A stretch of 23,743 nucleotides of DNA from contig CAZAXD010000030.1 of the NCBI GenBank assembly GCA_964489015.1, forward strand, positions 1-23,743, in the 5' to 3' direction. The notes under the pieces are model-generated. The model worked only from the letters and a program-made list of their open reading frames with translations. It was not told the origin of the DNA and made no database searches. This document shows, one piece after another, positions 15,027 to 23,743 of this stretch. Each line of letters opens with the position of its first letter. Position 1 is the stretch's first letter. Source of the stretch: JAPYWM01 sp964489015 (GTDB lineage: Bacteria > Bacteroidota > Bacteroidia > SpSt-205). A program made the translations under genes and the position numbers.

Positions 15027-15032
15027 GAATAT

Positions 15033-16790
15033 ATGCAGGTTATCCTTAGCTATGCGCCCACAAGCGAGGTGACGGAAGCGCTAGAGGCCGCTTTAGAGAC
15101 GTGGGAGGGCTTTGGGCTACGCTTCTTTCGGAGTGAACATGAACTGGCGCCTTACATAGAGCAGGCCATAGGACGCGGGGAGGAGATCGTCATAGTGATC
15201 GGTGAATGGCCAACTGCTACCAAGTTTTTTGAAGAGGCTTATAAGCGTGTACCCAGTGCGATGTATCTGGCTCTTATCGAGCCGGGGGTACCCTTTTTAC
15301 CCCAGAAATTACCCATTTTGCCAGTTGGCCTTTCAGAGGGCAAGCTCGATGCGGGGCTACTGCGGCACGTGCTGAGTCGCATACGCCAAAGGCAGGAGCA
15401 TGAGAGCCAAAATCGCCTTCTTCTCGAGCTGCACCGCGTCGCTCTGTCCTTGATCGGGGAAATGCGTTATGAGCGCCTAATCTTTAAGATCCTACGGATC
15501 GCCTTGGACAATACCAAAGCCGAAGAGGCGATGCTTATCATGCCCGCCCCAGACAAGGCTGATACCCTCTACTTAGTCTCGCGAGTCAGTGCTGATACAT
15601 ACGAGCCGCCTCCACTCACCCATGAGCCTATCCACAAGGTGGATGCGGTATTCTTACCCCTTGTGGAGCACAGCATTCACAGCAAGGAAACCATCGTCGT
15701 ATCCGATATCGAGCTAGACGCCTTTTGGAGTCGACATCCTGATCTCAAGCAAACTCCGCTTCGGATGGTCATTTCACTTCCGCTCATTTATCAGGGTCGC
15801 CTGATTGGCTTAGTCTATATACGGCACACGACGCAAGCTATACCCCTGCCTTTAACCAGAGTAGACTTCCTAAAACTCTTTACAGCCCCTGCCGCCATCG
15901 CTCTGCAAAACGCACAGCTCTACACACACATGGAGGACCTAGTTGAAAAGCGTACGCAAGAGGTCCTTCAACAAAAACAGGAGCTCGAGCGGCAAGCTAC
16001 GCTCCTTCGTCAGCAGAACGAAGATATTGTCGCGAGTCTGCGATATGCGCAGCGCGTGCAACGCGCCATATTCCCCCCCTGGCACGAAATATTCCACTTC
16101 TTCGAAGATAGTTTCCTTTTTTACCAGCCCCGAGAAATGGTAGGGGGTGACTTTTACTGGTTTGCTCATCGCCTGAGCAAAGTCCTGATCGCTGGAGGAG
16201 ACTGTACAGGTCACGGTATTCCCGGCGCGTTCATGACTATTATCGCCAATACCCTCCTCAAGCAGATCGTAGAGCTGGAAGGGGTCTTTAAGCCCTCTGA
16301 AATCCTATACCTTCTCAACCTTCGGATGCGGGCAGCCCTCCACCACGAGGATGCCACCTATCAGCGATTCCAAGAGGGAATGGAAATTGGGCTTATTCAG
16401 ATTGACACTAAACGCTACAAGCTGCTTTTCTCGGGCGCTCGTCGCGCGCTCTTTCATATTCACCATGGCAAAGGCCAGGAGATCGCCGGTGATCGGCACA
16501 CCATCGGCAGTGTGTGGGAAGGCGAGGCCCCAGAATTTAGACTTCACCAGATCGAAGTAGAACCGGGGGATATGCTTTACCTTTTCTCCGATGGGTTTGC
16601 CGACCAGCTCAATCCAGAAGGCAAACGCTACCAGCAGCGCCGGCTCCTGGAGTTTCTGGAAATGATTTATGAGCAGCCAGCTGCCCAGCAGCGTCTCCTC
16701 CTAGAAGCCGAATTAGCGCGATGGAGCGGCAATACCCGCCAGACAGATGACATCTTGATCATTGGGCTACGGGTGGGGTCTCCAAAATGA
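15033..16790 (+). CDS. SpoIIE-type PP2C serine phosphatase with pseudo-receiver and GAF domains
   Basis: A 585-aa signalling protein. Residues 1-118 have receiver-like alternation (VILSYAP, IVIVIGEWP, MYLALIE, LPILPVGLSEGKL) but no acidic pair, phosphoacceptor Asp or signature Lys, so this is a pseudo-receiver at best. A GAF-like sensor domain covers about 130-300 (LPLIYQGRLIGLVYIRH near 249-265), then a coiled coil at 300-345. The SpoIIE PP2C phosphatase domain spans about 350-580. Metal-binding aspartates are intact: D373 in GGDFYWF, D390 in GDCTGHG, D520 in FSDG, and D562 in TDD. It probably dephosphorylates an anti-sigma-antagonist-type or other Ser/Thr phosphoprotein; none is encoded nearby. 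ATG 15033 is chosen over 14931 because a TATCTTTG box sits 6 nt before it. The 3' end overlaps recJ by 32 bp, convergent. Confidence 0.9.
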   Translation: MQVILSYAPTSEVTEALEAALETWEGFGLRFFRSEHELAPYIEQAIGRGEEIVIVIGEWPTATKFFEEAYKRVPSAMYLALIEPGVPFLPQKLPILPVGLSEGKLDAGLLRHVLSRIRQRQEHESQNRLLLELHRVALSLIGEMRYERLIFKILRIALDNTKAEEAMLIMPAPDKADTLYLVSRVSADTYEPPPLTHEPIHKVDAVFLPLVEHSIHSKETIVVSDIELDAFWSRHPDLKQTPLRMVISLPLIYQGRLIGLVYIRHTTQAIPLPLTRVDFLKLFTAPAAIALQNAQLYTHMEDLVEKRTQEVLQQKQELERQATLLRQQNEDIVASLRYAQRVQRAIFPPWHEIFHFFEDSFLFYQPREMVGGDFYWFAHRLSKVLIAGGDCTGHGIPGAFMTIIANTLLKQIVELEGVFKPSEILYLLNLRMRAALHHEDATYQRFQEGMEIGLIQIDTKRYKLLFSGARRALFHIHHGKGQEIAGDRHTIGSVWEGEAPEFRLHQIEVEPGDMLYLFSDGFADQLNPEGKRYQQRRLLEFLEMIYEQPAAQQRLLLEAELARWSGNTRQTDDILIIGLRVGSPK

Positions 16791-18481
16791 GATCCCGCAC
16801 CTTGAGATGAATGGCTTGATTGATCCGATAGGGGGTCACGACGAGGCCTTGGGCCCGGGCACTAAGGGCTTCTGCCCGCCTTTCCCACTGAGGCGAAGAA
16901 AACGTAAGCTGCGCGTAGAAAGAACGAAGCAGGCCATTATCAGCGGCATGGACCCACCAACGCCGCGTTTGTCTGTCAAACGCTAGCCGGGCCGCGGGGA
17001 GTATGTAACGCGGAGCCGGATTAGCAGGTCCCACAGGCTCAAAGCGCGCCGTAAGCGTGGCCAGATCCTCAGCAAAAAGCGTTTGGACTTGAACCACGGC
17101 ATCCACTGCACCATAAGAGGGCGGCGCTTCCTGCCTAAAGGCCCGAGCAGCCGCTATGAATGCATCCCTAAAGGCCTCATATGCCGTCTCCTGCACCGAG
17201 AATCCCGCTGCCATCGCATGGCCCCCGCCTTTGACTAAATGTGGACGACAGGCCTTCTCGAGCATCAGATGCAAGGGCACATGCTCAACACTTCGGCCGG
17301 AGCCTACCCATAGACCACTAGCAGGGTCCTGCGTAAAAACAGCAGCGGGACGTTGATACTTTTCTGTGAGCTTAGCGGCTACTAGGCCGATAATCCCTTT
17401 ATGCCATCCAGCCTGACGAATCACAAGCGCGGCAGGCCAGCTGGTCTCTTCCTCGCCGTAAGCCGCACGAAGCAACTGCTCCGCTTGTTGTAGCGCTTCC
17501 GCCTGCAGGGTTTGTCGTAGTCGGTTGAGCTGCTCTAGCCCAGCAGCGATCTGCTCGGTCGCTAAAGAAGATGCTTCAGCCAGGAGGAGTGCTAAAGCTG
17601 GCCCTGGCTCGGACAAGCGACCAGGCGCATTCAGACGCGGAACGATTCGAAAGACCACATCTCGGGACGAGAGGGGCTCCCGCTGCATGCCAGCCTTCTG
17701 CATCAGGGCAACCAAACCCGGTAAGGGATCGGCTTGCAACTTCTCGAGCCCGACCCGAGTCAGGATGCGATTGTCTCCTTGCAGGGGCATAACATCTGCC
17801 ATGGTAGCGATAGCCACCAGGTCGGCCAACGCCTCCAGCTCGCACCATTGCCCCCCTTCATAGGTCTCCAGATAGGCTTGCAAAAGCCGATAAACTACAC
17901 CGGTCGCCGCCCACTCCCGAAAAACGACCTCTGCATCAGCGCGATGAGGATTAATAAAGGCTTCGGCTGCTGGCCACGTGCTGGGATCCGCTGGTATTTG
18001 GTGGTGATCACAGATCAGCACCGGAATACCGGCTGCTTGCAGCAGAGCCACTTCCGTGTGGTTTTTGCTGCCCGTATCGACACTGATAAATAAGCCGGCG
18101 CGCGCATCTACGGCTTCCGCTACGAGACGCTCGGATAACCCATAGCCCTCTGCCCGGGTAGGTAATCGTATGTGATAGGGTATGCCTCGATTGCGCAAAA
18201 ACCACCCCAATAGGGCTGAACTACTGATACCGTCCACGTCATAGTCGCCGGCGATAAAGACGAACTTCTTCTGCTTGATAGCTGAATGCAAAAGAGCTAG
18301 TGCCCGTTCTAAGTCAGGCAGCCCGTGGATTGGAGACAGGTCCGCTAACGTGCCTCTCCAAAAGAGATGCTGCTTAGTAGGCGTTGTAAGCCCACGTCGC
18401 CAAAGCACAGCATCCGTTACCCTTNNNNNNNNNNGGAGCGGGAGGCACCACCCAATCCCGAATCAATCCACGCCAGTACAC
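16759..18481 (-). CDS. recJ: Single-stranded-DNA 5'-exonuclease RecJ (N-terminus interrupted by an assembly gap)
   Basis: A DHH-family exonuclease for recombination, repair and mismatch excision. Seen: AGDYDVDGISSSALLG (motif I), VDTGSKNHTEVALL, CDHHQIP (DHH), RLNAPGRLSEPGPAL, then DHHA1 with GWHKGIIGLVAAKL, VGSGRSVEHVPL, and VKGGGHAMAAGF, and an OB-fold C-terminus. The intact reading frame begins at 18424 just left of ten Ns. Right of the Ns a frame encodes IRDWVVPPAP, which fits the RecJ start. It follows the TGA of the upstream gene at once, with GTG 18481 or TTG 18466 as start. The two sides are out of frame by one, so the ten Ns do not represent the true gap size. Last gene of the kinase operon. 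Confidence 0.93.
18425..18434. other. Assembly gap of unknown true length inside recJ
   Basis: Ten Ns. The reading frame of recJ differs by one across them, so the real missing length must be a multiple of three. The spacing expected in the family suggests a few tens of bases are missing. Confidence 0.95.
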
Positions 18482-18490
18482 GACAAGGTC

Positions 18491-20197
18491 TCAGGACTTA
18501 GGCGGGGTAGGCGGCCAACGAAACCCTATCACCATGATGTCATCGGTCTGCTCGGCATCGCCTTTCCAGCTCATGAGCCGCTCCAGTAGAACTTGCTGCT
18601 GTTTCTGGAGGTCCATAGCCTGGATCTCATCCAATATCTCATAAAAGCGGCGCTTACCTAAACGCGGCTTATCAGGGCCTTCTTGATCTTGATAACCGTC
18701 AGAAAAGAGATAAAACACATCCCCCACTTCTGGCACAACCTCTATCGCTCCAAACTCGACATCTCCGACCAGAGCGGGATCATCCCCAATGGCGCGAGGC
18801 ATTGCCGGAATCTCGTGGCGCTGGCCGCCGCTATACCGGAGAACCGGCCGCTTGGCACTGCCGATGCTTAGCCGCTGCTGAAGAAGGTCTATTTGTACGA
18901 GAACTGCTTCGGCCCCATCTTGCATAGTACCGTCTTGAGCCTGGAGCTTCTCTCGAACCTGCAAGTCAACCACTTGCAAGATGCCGCCCACATCTGTAAT
19001 GCAAAGCTCATTCACCGCATAAGATAACGCATTGCTAACCAGCACACTCATAAAAGCACCCGGCACACCATGTCCCGTACAGTCTACCGCTGCTAAATAA
19101 ACATAACGCCCATCCTGCTCAGAAAACCAGTAAAAATCCCCGCTAACTACGGCCTTAGGCTGGTATAAGATGAAGCTATCCCGCAGAAAGTACTGGATAT
19201 ACTCCTCCTTAGGCATGAGAGCCTGCTGAATGCGCTGGGCGTAGCGAATGCTTTCTTCGAGCTCTTGCTTCTGTTCAGAGATAATTTTGTAAAACGTCGC
19301 GTTCTCAAGCGAGATCGCAAGCTGACTAGTGAGGGTTTGAATCGTGCTCTGCACTTCTCGGCGCTCCCGCAGAAAGTCCATCGCTTCGCTCCGCTCTATG
19401 ACGACATACCCGACTTCTTGCAAGCCACCCTGCTGAAGGCGAATAGGTGTTACATACAGAGAGGGGATATCTTCCAGCAGGAGTTGCTCGATAACCTCGT
19501 CTATGTCATGCTTAATCTTTCGGGTGAGGTCGGGATTACCATAAATATCAGCCAGGGTGATTTTGGGCCTATTCGCATAGGATTGGAGCTTTGCTTCCAC
19601 TCGGGCTTCTGCGGCGATCTGGAAGCGATGCTGGGGGTGCTCGACAAATGCCTTAGCGGAAGAGAACCCTACCGTGTCTGCCAGGCTTTCAAAGTACTTT
19701 TCAATGAGGCGGTTAATGTCCCGTTCCCCGGAGATCTTTTGGGTGAGAATGTTGATGTCACGCAGAAGACGCATGTAGACCTGCAAGCGTATTTTCTGCA
19801 GGAAAGCATCTGCGGCTTCTTCGACCGTGAGCATCAGATCCTCCTCGCGCCAGGGTTTCATGATATACCGATACAGGCGCGCATGATTGATAGCATTACG
19901 CACGGCGTCTAACGTGGCTTGGCCTGTTAGGAGGATCTTATAGGCATCAGGGACTTTCTGATGGGCAGCAATCAAAAACTCATCACCCTTCATCGAGGGC
20001 ATAAGCTGATCGGAGATGATAACGGCTACAGAGGAGCCTTCCGATAGGAGGTCCTCTATGAGCTCTAGCCCTTCTTCACCACTTTGCGCTACTTCACACT
20101 CAAAGCGATCCCCGATGCGGTTGATAACCTGCTCCTGGAGACTATCTAGAATGATCTTCTCATCATCTACACAGATGACATAGGGCTTTCGTATCAT
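18491..20197 (-). CDS. Response regulator with C-terminal SpoIIE PP2C phosphatase (REC-GAF-like-PP2C)
   Basis: A 568-aa protein. The receiver domain (5-125) has D11-D12, phosphoacceptor D63 (IISDQLMP), T91 (LLTGQA) and K114 (YIMKPWREEDL). Residues ~145-305 form a GAF-like sensor region, then a helix at 300-325 (ISEQKQELEESIRYAQRIQQ). The SpoIIE phosphatase spans 330-562 with metal aspartates D354 (SGDFYWF), D372 (VDCTGHG), D500 (FSDG) and D552 (TDD). Phosphorylation of the receiver probably switches the phosphatase. Its receiver is closely similar to the stand-alone receiver 7 nt upstream (both have the VDDEKI-LDSLQ and KPWREEDL blocks), pointing to duplication. Ribosome site GTGAGG lies 5 nt before the ATG. 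RecJ follows after 9 nt. Confidence 0.92.
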   Translation of the reverse strand: MIRKPYVICVDDEKIILDSLQEQVINRIGDRFECEVAQSGEEGLELIEDLLSEGSSVAVIISDQLMPSMKGDEFLIAAHQKVPDAYKILLTGQATLDAVRNAINHARLYRYIMKPWREEDLMLTVEEAADAFLQKIRLQVYMRLLRDINILTQKISGERDINRLIEKYFESLADTVGFSSAKAFVEHPQHRFQIAAEARVEAKLQSYANRPKITLADIYGNPDLTRKIKHDIDEVIEQLLLEDIPSLYVTPIRLQQGGLQEVGYVVIERSEAMDFLRERREVQSTIQTLTSQLAISLENATFYKIISEQKQELEESIRYAQRIQQALMPKEEYIQYFLRDSFILYQPKAVVSGDFYWFSEQDGRYVYLAAVDCTGHGVPGAFMSVLVSNALSYAVNELCITDVGGILQVVDLQVREKLQAQDGTMQDGAEAVLVQIDLLQQRLSIGSAKRPVLRYSGGQRHEIPAMPRAIGDDPALVGDVEFGAIEVVPEVGDVFYLFSDGYQDQEGPDKPRLGKRRFYEILDEIQAMDLQKQQQVLLERLMSWKGDAEQTDDIMVIGFRWPPTPPKS

Positions 20198-20204
20198 AAA
20201 AACC

Positions 20205-20627
20205 TCACTCCCGAAGACCTAATTTTCGCAGCGCATTATGAACGTAGTTGATTAGATCTTCTTCACGCCAGGGCTTTCGGATGTAAGCATAGAGGTTAGC
20301 ATTTTGATAGGCATTTTCGACAGCCTCAGGGTCTGCCTGGCCCGTTAGCATAATCGTAACGGTTCCGGGATAGCGTTGGTGCAGTTCGATAAGAAAAGTA
20401 TCGCCCTTGACACGGGGCATGAGCCAGTCCGAAATCACCAGTACCATTTCGAATCCCTGCGAGACAAGGTCTTCAATCACCTCCCAGGCTTCGTCCACAC
20501 TTTCCGCAATCTCGTACTCAAACTCATCGCCGAAGGTGGCCCGGAGCTGATCTTGCAAGCTGTCGAGGACGATCTTCTCATCATCCACGCACAAAATGGC
20601 CCGCTTAGCTTTCTTTTGCGTTTCCAT
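20205..20627 (-). CDS. Stand-alone response regulator receiver (CheY-like)
   Basis: A 140-aa single-domain receiver. It has the acidic pair D15-D16 (CVDDEKIVLDSLQ), phosphoacceptor D67 (VLVISDWLMPRVKGD), T95 (MLTGQADP) and K118 (YIRKPWREEDL). There is no output domain. It lies 4 nt after the sensor kinase and 7 nt before a receiver-PP2C protein whose receiver resembles it. It could be a phosphate shuttle or sink between the kinase and the phosphatase regulator (inference). It starts at ATG 20627; no ribosome site is visible. Confidence 0.93.
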   Translation of the reverse strand: METQKKAKRAILCVDDEKIVLDSLQDQLRATFGDEFEYEIAESVDEAWEVIEDLVSQGFEMVLVISDWLMPRVKGDTFLIELHQRYPGTVTIMLTGQADPEAVENAYQNANLYAYIRKPWREEDLINYVHNALRKLGLRE

Positions 20628-20631
20628 AGGC

Positions 20632-23600
20632 TTATTGTGTTTGTTGGACGGTCTGTTGCGCGACTACATTGGCTTCATACGGCGTGCGGATGGGCAAGCG
20701 CACATAAAAGGTCGTCTTACCAGGCTCACTCTCAAAGTAAATCTTCCCCCCGTGCTTTTCCACAATACGTCGAGAGATATCTAGGCCAAGGCCAGTGCCT
20801 TCGCCAGCCGGCTTGGTCGTAAAAAATGCCTCAAAGATTTTATCTTGGATTTCCTTGGGAATCCCAGGCCCTGAGTCGGTAAAGCTCGCCAGAATATCAT
20901 CGCCTTCTCGTCGCACCGCGACATGAAGAGTACCTTTTCCTTGCATGGCCTGAATAGCATTAGAGATAATATTGGTCCAAACTTGTGAGAGCTGATCCGG
21001 CAAACCTAAAATAGCTGGCAGGTCAGGTTCATACTCTTTGGATACCTCGATACCGTACTTGAGCTGATTGTGGTAAATGATGAGCACCGTATCGATCGTC
21101 TCAGGGACCTGCAGATATTCAGGGCGTTCATCGCTACCCTTTCTAGAATAAGACTTGAGCGCAAAAACGATCTTTTGCATTTTAGTGACGGCTAGCTCGA
21201 TATTGTCCGTATTGAGCCGAAGCTTGCCAATATTACCAGCCATCTCAATAACAAAAGTTGCATCAGGATGCTTAAAGAGCGGCAAAAAGGGCTCTACATT
21301 ATCAAAAATACCTATTTTGACGAGGTTTTGGGCTAAGGTACTGGCGTTAGGGACACCTTGTCCCTCTAAGAGCTCGGTAAGCTGTCGGCGGTACTGGCGT
21401 TCCTCTCGACTGGTAAGAGAGCCTGTAAAGCTTAGGGTCCGCTCTACAAGCTGGAAAAAGGCATCCGTTTGTGCGCCTAAAATAGAAAGCAACTTGGGAT
21501 AATTTCGGAGGGTGTCTAGCAGACTTTTAGAGATATTCGTACTAGCAGCGCTTATGGCCCCAAGGGGCGTATTGACTTCATGGGCTACCCCAGCGATAAG
21601 CTGACCTAAGGCAGCCATCTTCTCAGACTGGATGAGCTGCTGCTGCGTATTTTTCAGATCATCATAAGCCTTTTCGAGATTCCTTTTGGCAGAATCAAGC
21701 TGACGATAGCTTTCCTGAAGCTCAGCAGTACGAGCCTGGACAATCGCTTCGAGCTCCCGATTGCGACGTTCTAAGCGGGCCGCATTAAGCTGAATAATGA
21801 TAAAGACCAGGATAATCGCCACAATAGCATACAGCACAAAAGCCCAGGTCGCTAGCCACCAAGGTGGCGTGATGGTGAAGTAATACTCAGTTGCCGGGAT
21901 GTTTTCGCCCCAGGGTGCTATAGCTTGCACCTCTAGCCGGTAGTTACCATGGCTCAGACCCGAAAACGATAAAACGGGGGATTCCAAGAGCACCCAGGGC
22001 TCATTCCCCTCCTCAACAAAGCGGTAGCGGAACCGGGTAGGGGCTAGCCCCCCATAAAGATTGACCCAGCCTAGTAAGAAATAGCCCTGTGCCGATTGAT
22101 ACGACAGCTCGGGCGCAGCGTTAGCAGGCTGGACATGGGTGATTTCGACCTTCTCAGGAAGGAGGTAATAGCCTCCTCGCGCCAAGCTGTCCCCAATGTA
22201 CAGGGCTCGTACCAGCGTCGGCGGTCGCAAAGCAGGCGTAAATCGCAGATCCCCCGTCACTAACTCATCCTTGTAAGACGCCCAAATCCGATCACCCGCT
22301 ACCACGACCACATCTGGACGGCCTCCTCGAACATTTAAGGCAAGCGGGGCCCCATCCAGCATTAGGCTGGCAGGAAAGTCCTGACTCGCAAAGTCAATAA
22401 TACCCAATCCCCGGTTGGCTCTATAGAGATATCGATACCCCTCTAAATGAACTAACCTTTCGATGGTTTCGCCCGACAATCGCTCCTTTAGCTTGGGTAC
22501 AGCTTCAAACTGACCATTCGATAATCGATATACCATCTGGCTGGACTGGGCATAAATGGTCTGGCCGAGCTTAGCCACATAATAGCTGCCTTTCGGCAGA
22601 TCCCAGTCTTGGGCCTCTAGCTCCTTGTTAGAAAAATTGTAGCGGAAAACACCCTGCGAAACCGTGCCAATCCACAACCCTTCTTCGTCTTCAGCCACGG
22701 AGCGGACATTGACTTTAGGCACGCGATGGGCTTCGCGCCAGCGCCCCCCCTCATATCGAAGAATGGCCAACCCCCCTTGGCCGTAGGCATAGACCTCACC
22801 CTTCTCTGAAGCCAGGAAGCCTGCAAAAGAAGCCTCTTCGACTACAGGTTGTACTACGCCACCGGTCACGTCGTAAATACCCCTCGAGGTCGCCACTAAT
22901 AAGCGTCCCTTGAACCTACGGACCGACCAGCACTCTACGCGGAGCCCCGGGAGAGCGACAAAGCGCTGCCCCCTTTCTAAGCGGTAGGTCCCCTGTACCG
23001 TGGTTACGTAGACATCTTCCTTTTCGGGCCATATTGAGGTGATCTTGCCCTCAAGGCCACCAAGCCGGGCAAAAGTTCTAAGAGGCAGCTTGAGGAGCAA
23101 CTGCGTAAGGCCACGGCCGTGCGCTATCCAGGCATTCCCCGCTACATCGGCAAAGACACTATATATGTCGTTATCTGGCAGGCCTTCCGTTCGGCTCAAC
23201 CGCTGCAGCACTTCACCCTCTTTAGACACAATCAGTGCCCCGCCCGTAAGCGTACCTAGTACGACACTTTCATCAGGCAGAGCGACTGCAGAATAGATTC
23301 GCTTCTCGTGGAGGTAGGATTCTACACTTAGCTTTTTAGGAGAGAAAGCCGCTTGGCCTTTTCGACCTTCGTATATCTGTCCCTCTGAAGTAAGAACCCA
23401 GACCTTCTGTGGGGCAGGGGAAACGATGCTCACGACCTCTAAAGCTTCAAACAGACTACCACCACTGATAGGCTGCATGCCGTTAGGCGTGACTCGGACA
23501 AGNNNNNNNNNNNNNNNNNNNNNNNNNNNNNNTCCCCGTCCACCAGACCCCCGCCCGAGATGCCATCGCTGTGTGGGAAAACCTTAGGGGATAAAGCTAG

Positions 23601-23743
23601 CTCGGTGGCATTGAGATAAACAATAGCGGAGGACCCGATGAGGTACACATCCTGCCCAGTCCCTAAGATGAGATTAACGTCACCGATGGCACGCAGATTC
23701 TGAGGCAGCAATTCTATGTGAGAACGGTAGACTAAGCGGCCCA
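20632..23743 (-). CDS. Membrane sensor histidine kinase with periplasmic two-component propeller (5' end outside window, gap inside)
   Basis: The start is beyond the window's right edge; the frame is open there (RLVYRSHIELLPQNL...). Residue numbers below count from Met 23478. Before the membrane are beta-propeller repeats, such as GLPDNDIYSVFADVAGNAWI and VNVRSVAEDEEGLWIGTVSQ, then a Y_Y_Y-like domain (about 440-538, ending EYYFTITPPWW). One membrane helix (542-562) and a coiled coil (565-620) follow. HisKA has H633 (GVAHEVNTPLG), with a ~100-residue helical insertion before the ATPase. HATPase boxes are N836/N840, DSGPGIP (868-874), FEAFFTTK and GTGLGL (894-899). All catalytic elements are intact. 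Thirty Ns at 23503-23532 break the frame between GGGLVDG and LVRVTPNG. It heads the operon with two receivers and recJ. Confidence 0.93.
23503..23532. other. Assembly gap of unknown true length inside the sensor kinase gene
   Basis: Thirty Ns. The two flanking frames of the propeller domain do not match across exactly 30 bases. The flanks (GGGLVDG to the right, LVRVTPNG to the left on the plus map) read as two halves of one propeller blade. Confidence 0.95.

Noticed and set aside
17525..17863. 112-aa plus-strand ORF, and other long ORFs opposite recJ
   Set aside because: They lie antisense to well-conserved recJ codons and show low-complexity Arg/Ser-rich composition typical of shadow frames.
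23439..23711. A 90-aa ORF running through the Ns
   Set aside because: Right of the Ns it is the propeller part of the sensor kinase. Left of the Ns it reads the kinase in the wrong frame.

Overview
The window looks like chromosomal DNA from a member of the phylum Bacteroidota. Secretion and regulation genes point there: one T9SS type A sorting tail, one gliding-motility/CHU_C (type B) tail, the T9SS response regulator PorX (receiver plus PglZ domain), a propeller/Y_Y_Y sensor kinase, a Bacteroidota-type DUF2795 protein, and several perfect TAnnTTTG -7 promoter boxes. Lineage below phylum cannot be settled from this sequence. Two N gaps (18425-18434 and 23503-23532) suggest a draft or metagenomic scaffold. 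I saw no tRNA, rRNA, CRISPR, transposase or phage integration gene, and no gene-free stretch reaches 300 bases.

Layout. 1-572: 3' end of a T9SS-secreted repeat protein. 591-3121 (minus): four-gene operon of DUF2795 protein, 71-aa membrane microprotein, NarI-like/dicluster ferredoxin membrane protein and CCG-domain Fe-S protein, probably an electron-transfer module. 3166-5075 (plus): rhomboid protease, then a DUF389 membrane gene broken by two frameshifts and an in-frame stop. 5105-8660 (plus): alkyladenine DNA glycosylase, CHU_C-tailed secreted protein, and a large secreted protein with GIGT modules. 8698-10541 (minus): a bacterial eRF1-like protein (baeRF) and triosephosphate isomerase, overlapping by 4 bp. 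10586-13044 (plus): small membrane protein, glutamate-type symporter and PanC, all overlapping. 13010-14982 (minus): PorX and TsaE. 15033-16790 (plus): GAF/PP2C phosphatase divergent from PorX. 16759-23743 (minus): four-gene operon of sensor kinase, stand-alone receiver, receiver-PP2C phosphatase and RecJ.

How the parts may work together. The right half is rich in phospho-signalling: one kinase, three phosphorylatable receivers and two SpoIIE-type PP2C phosphatases, next to the T9SS regulator PorX. T9SS cargo genes lie in the left half. A link between the two is inference.

Most notable observations: TAnnTTTG boxes only 5-8 nt from start codons at divergent promoters, implying leaderless or nearly leaderless mRNAs; a palindrome and inverted repeat between porX and the PP2C gene; decay restricted to the DUF389 gene; a DAACS transporter that seems to have lost its conserved Na3 site; and a GGA loop in place of GGQ in the baeRF protein. 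I did not find a clearly new multi-gene system. The kinase/receiver/receiver-PP2C set and the small-protein-plus-Fe-S operon are the best candidates.
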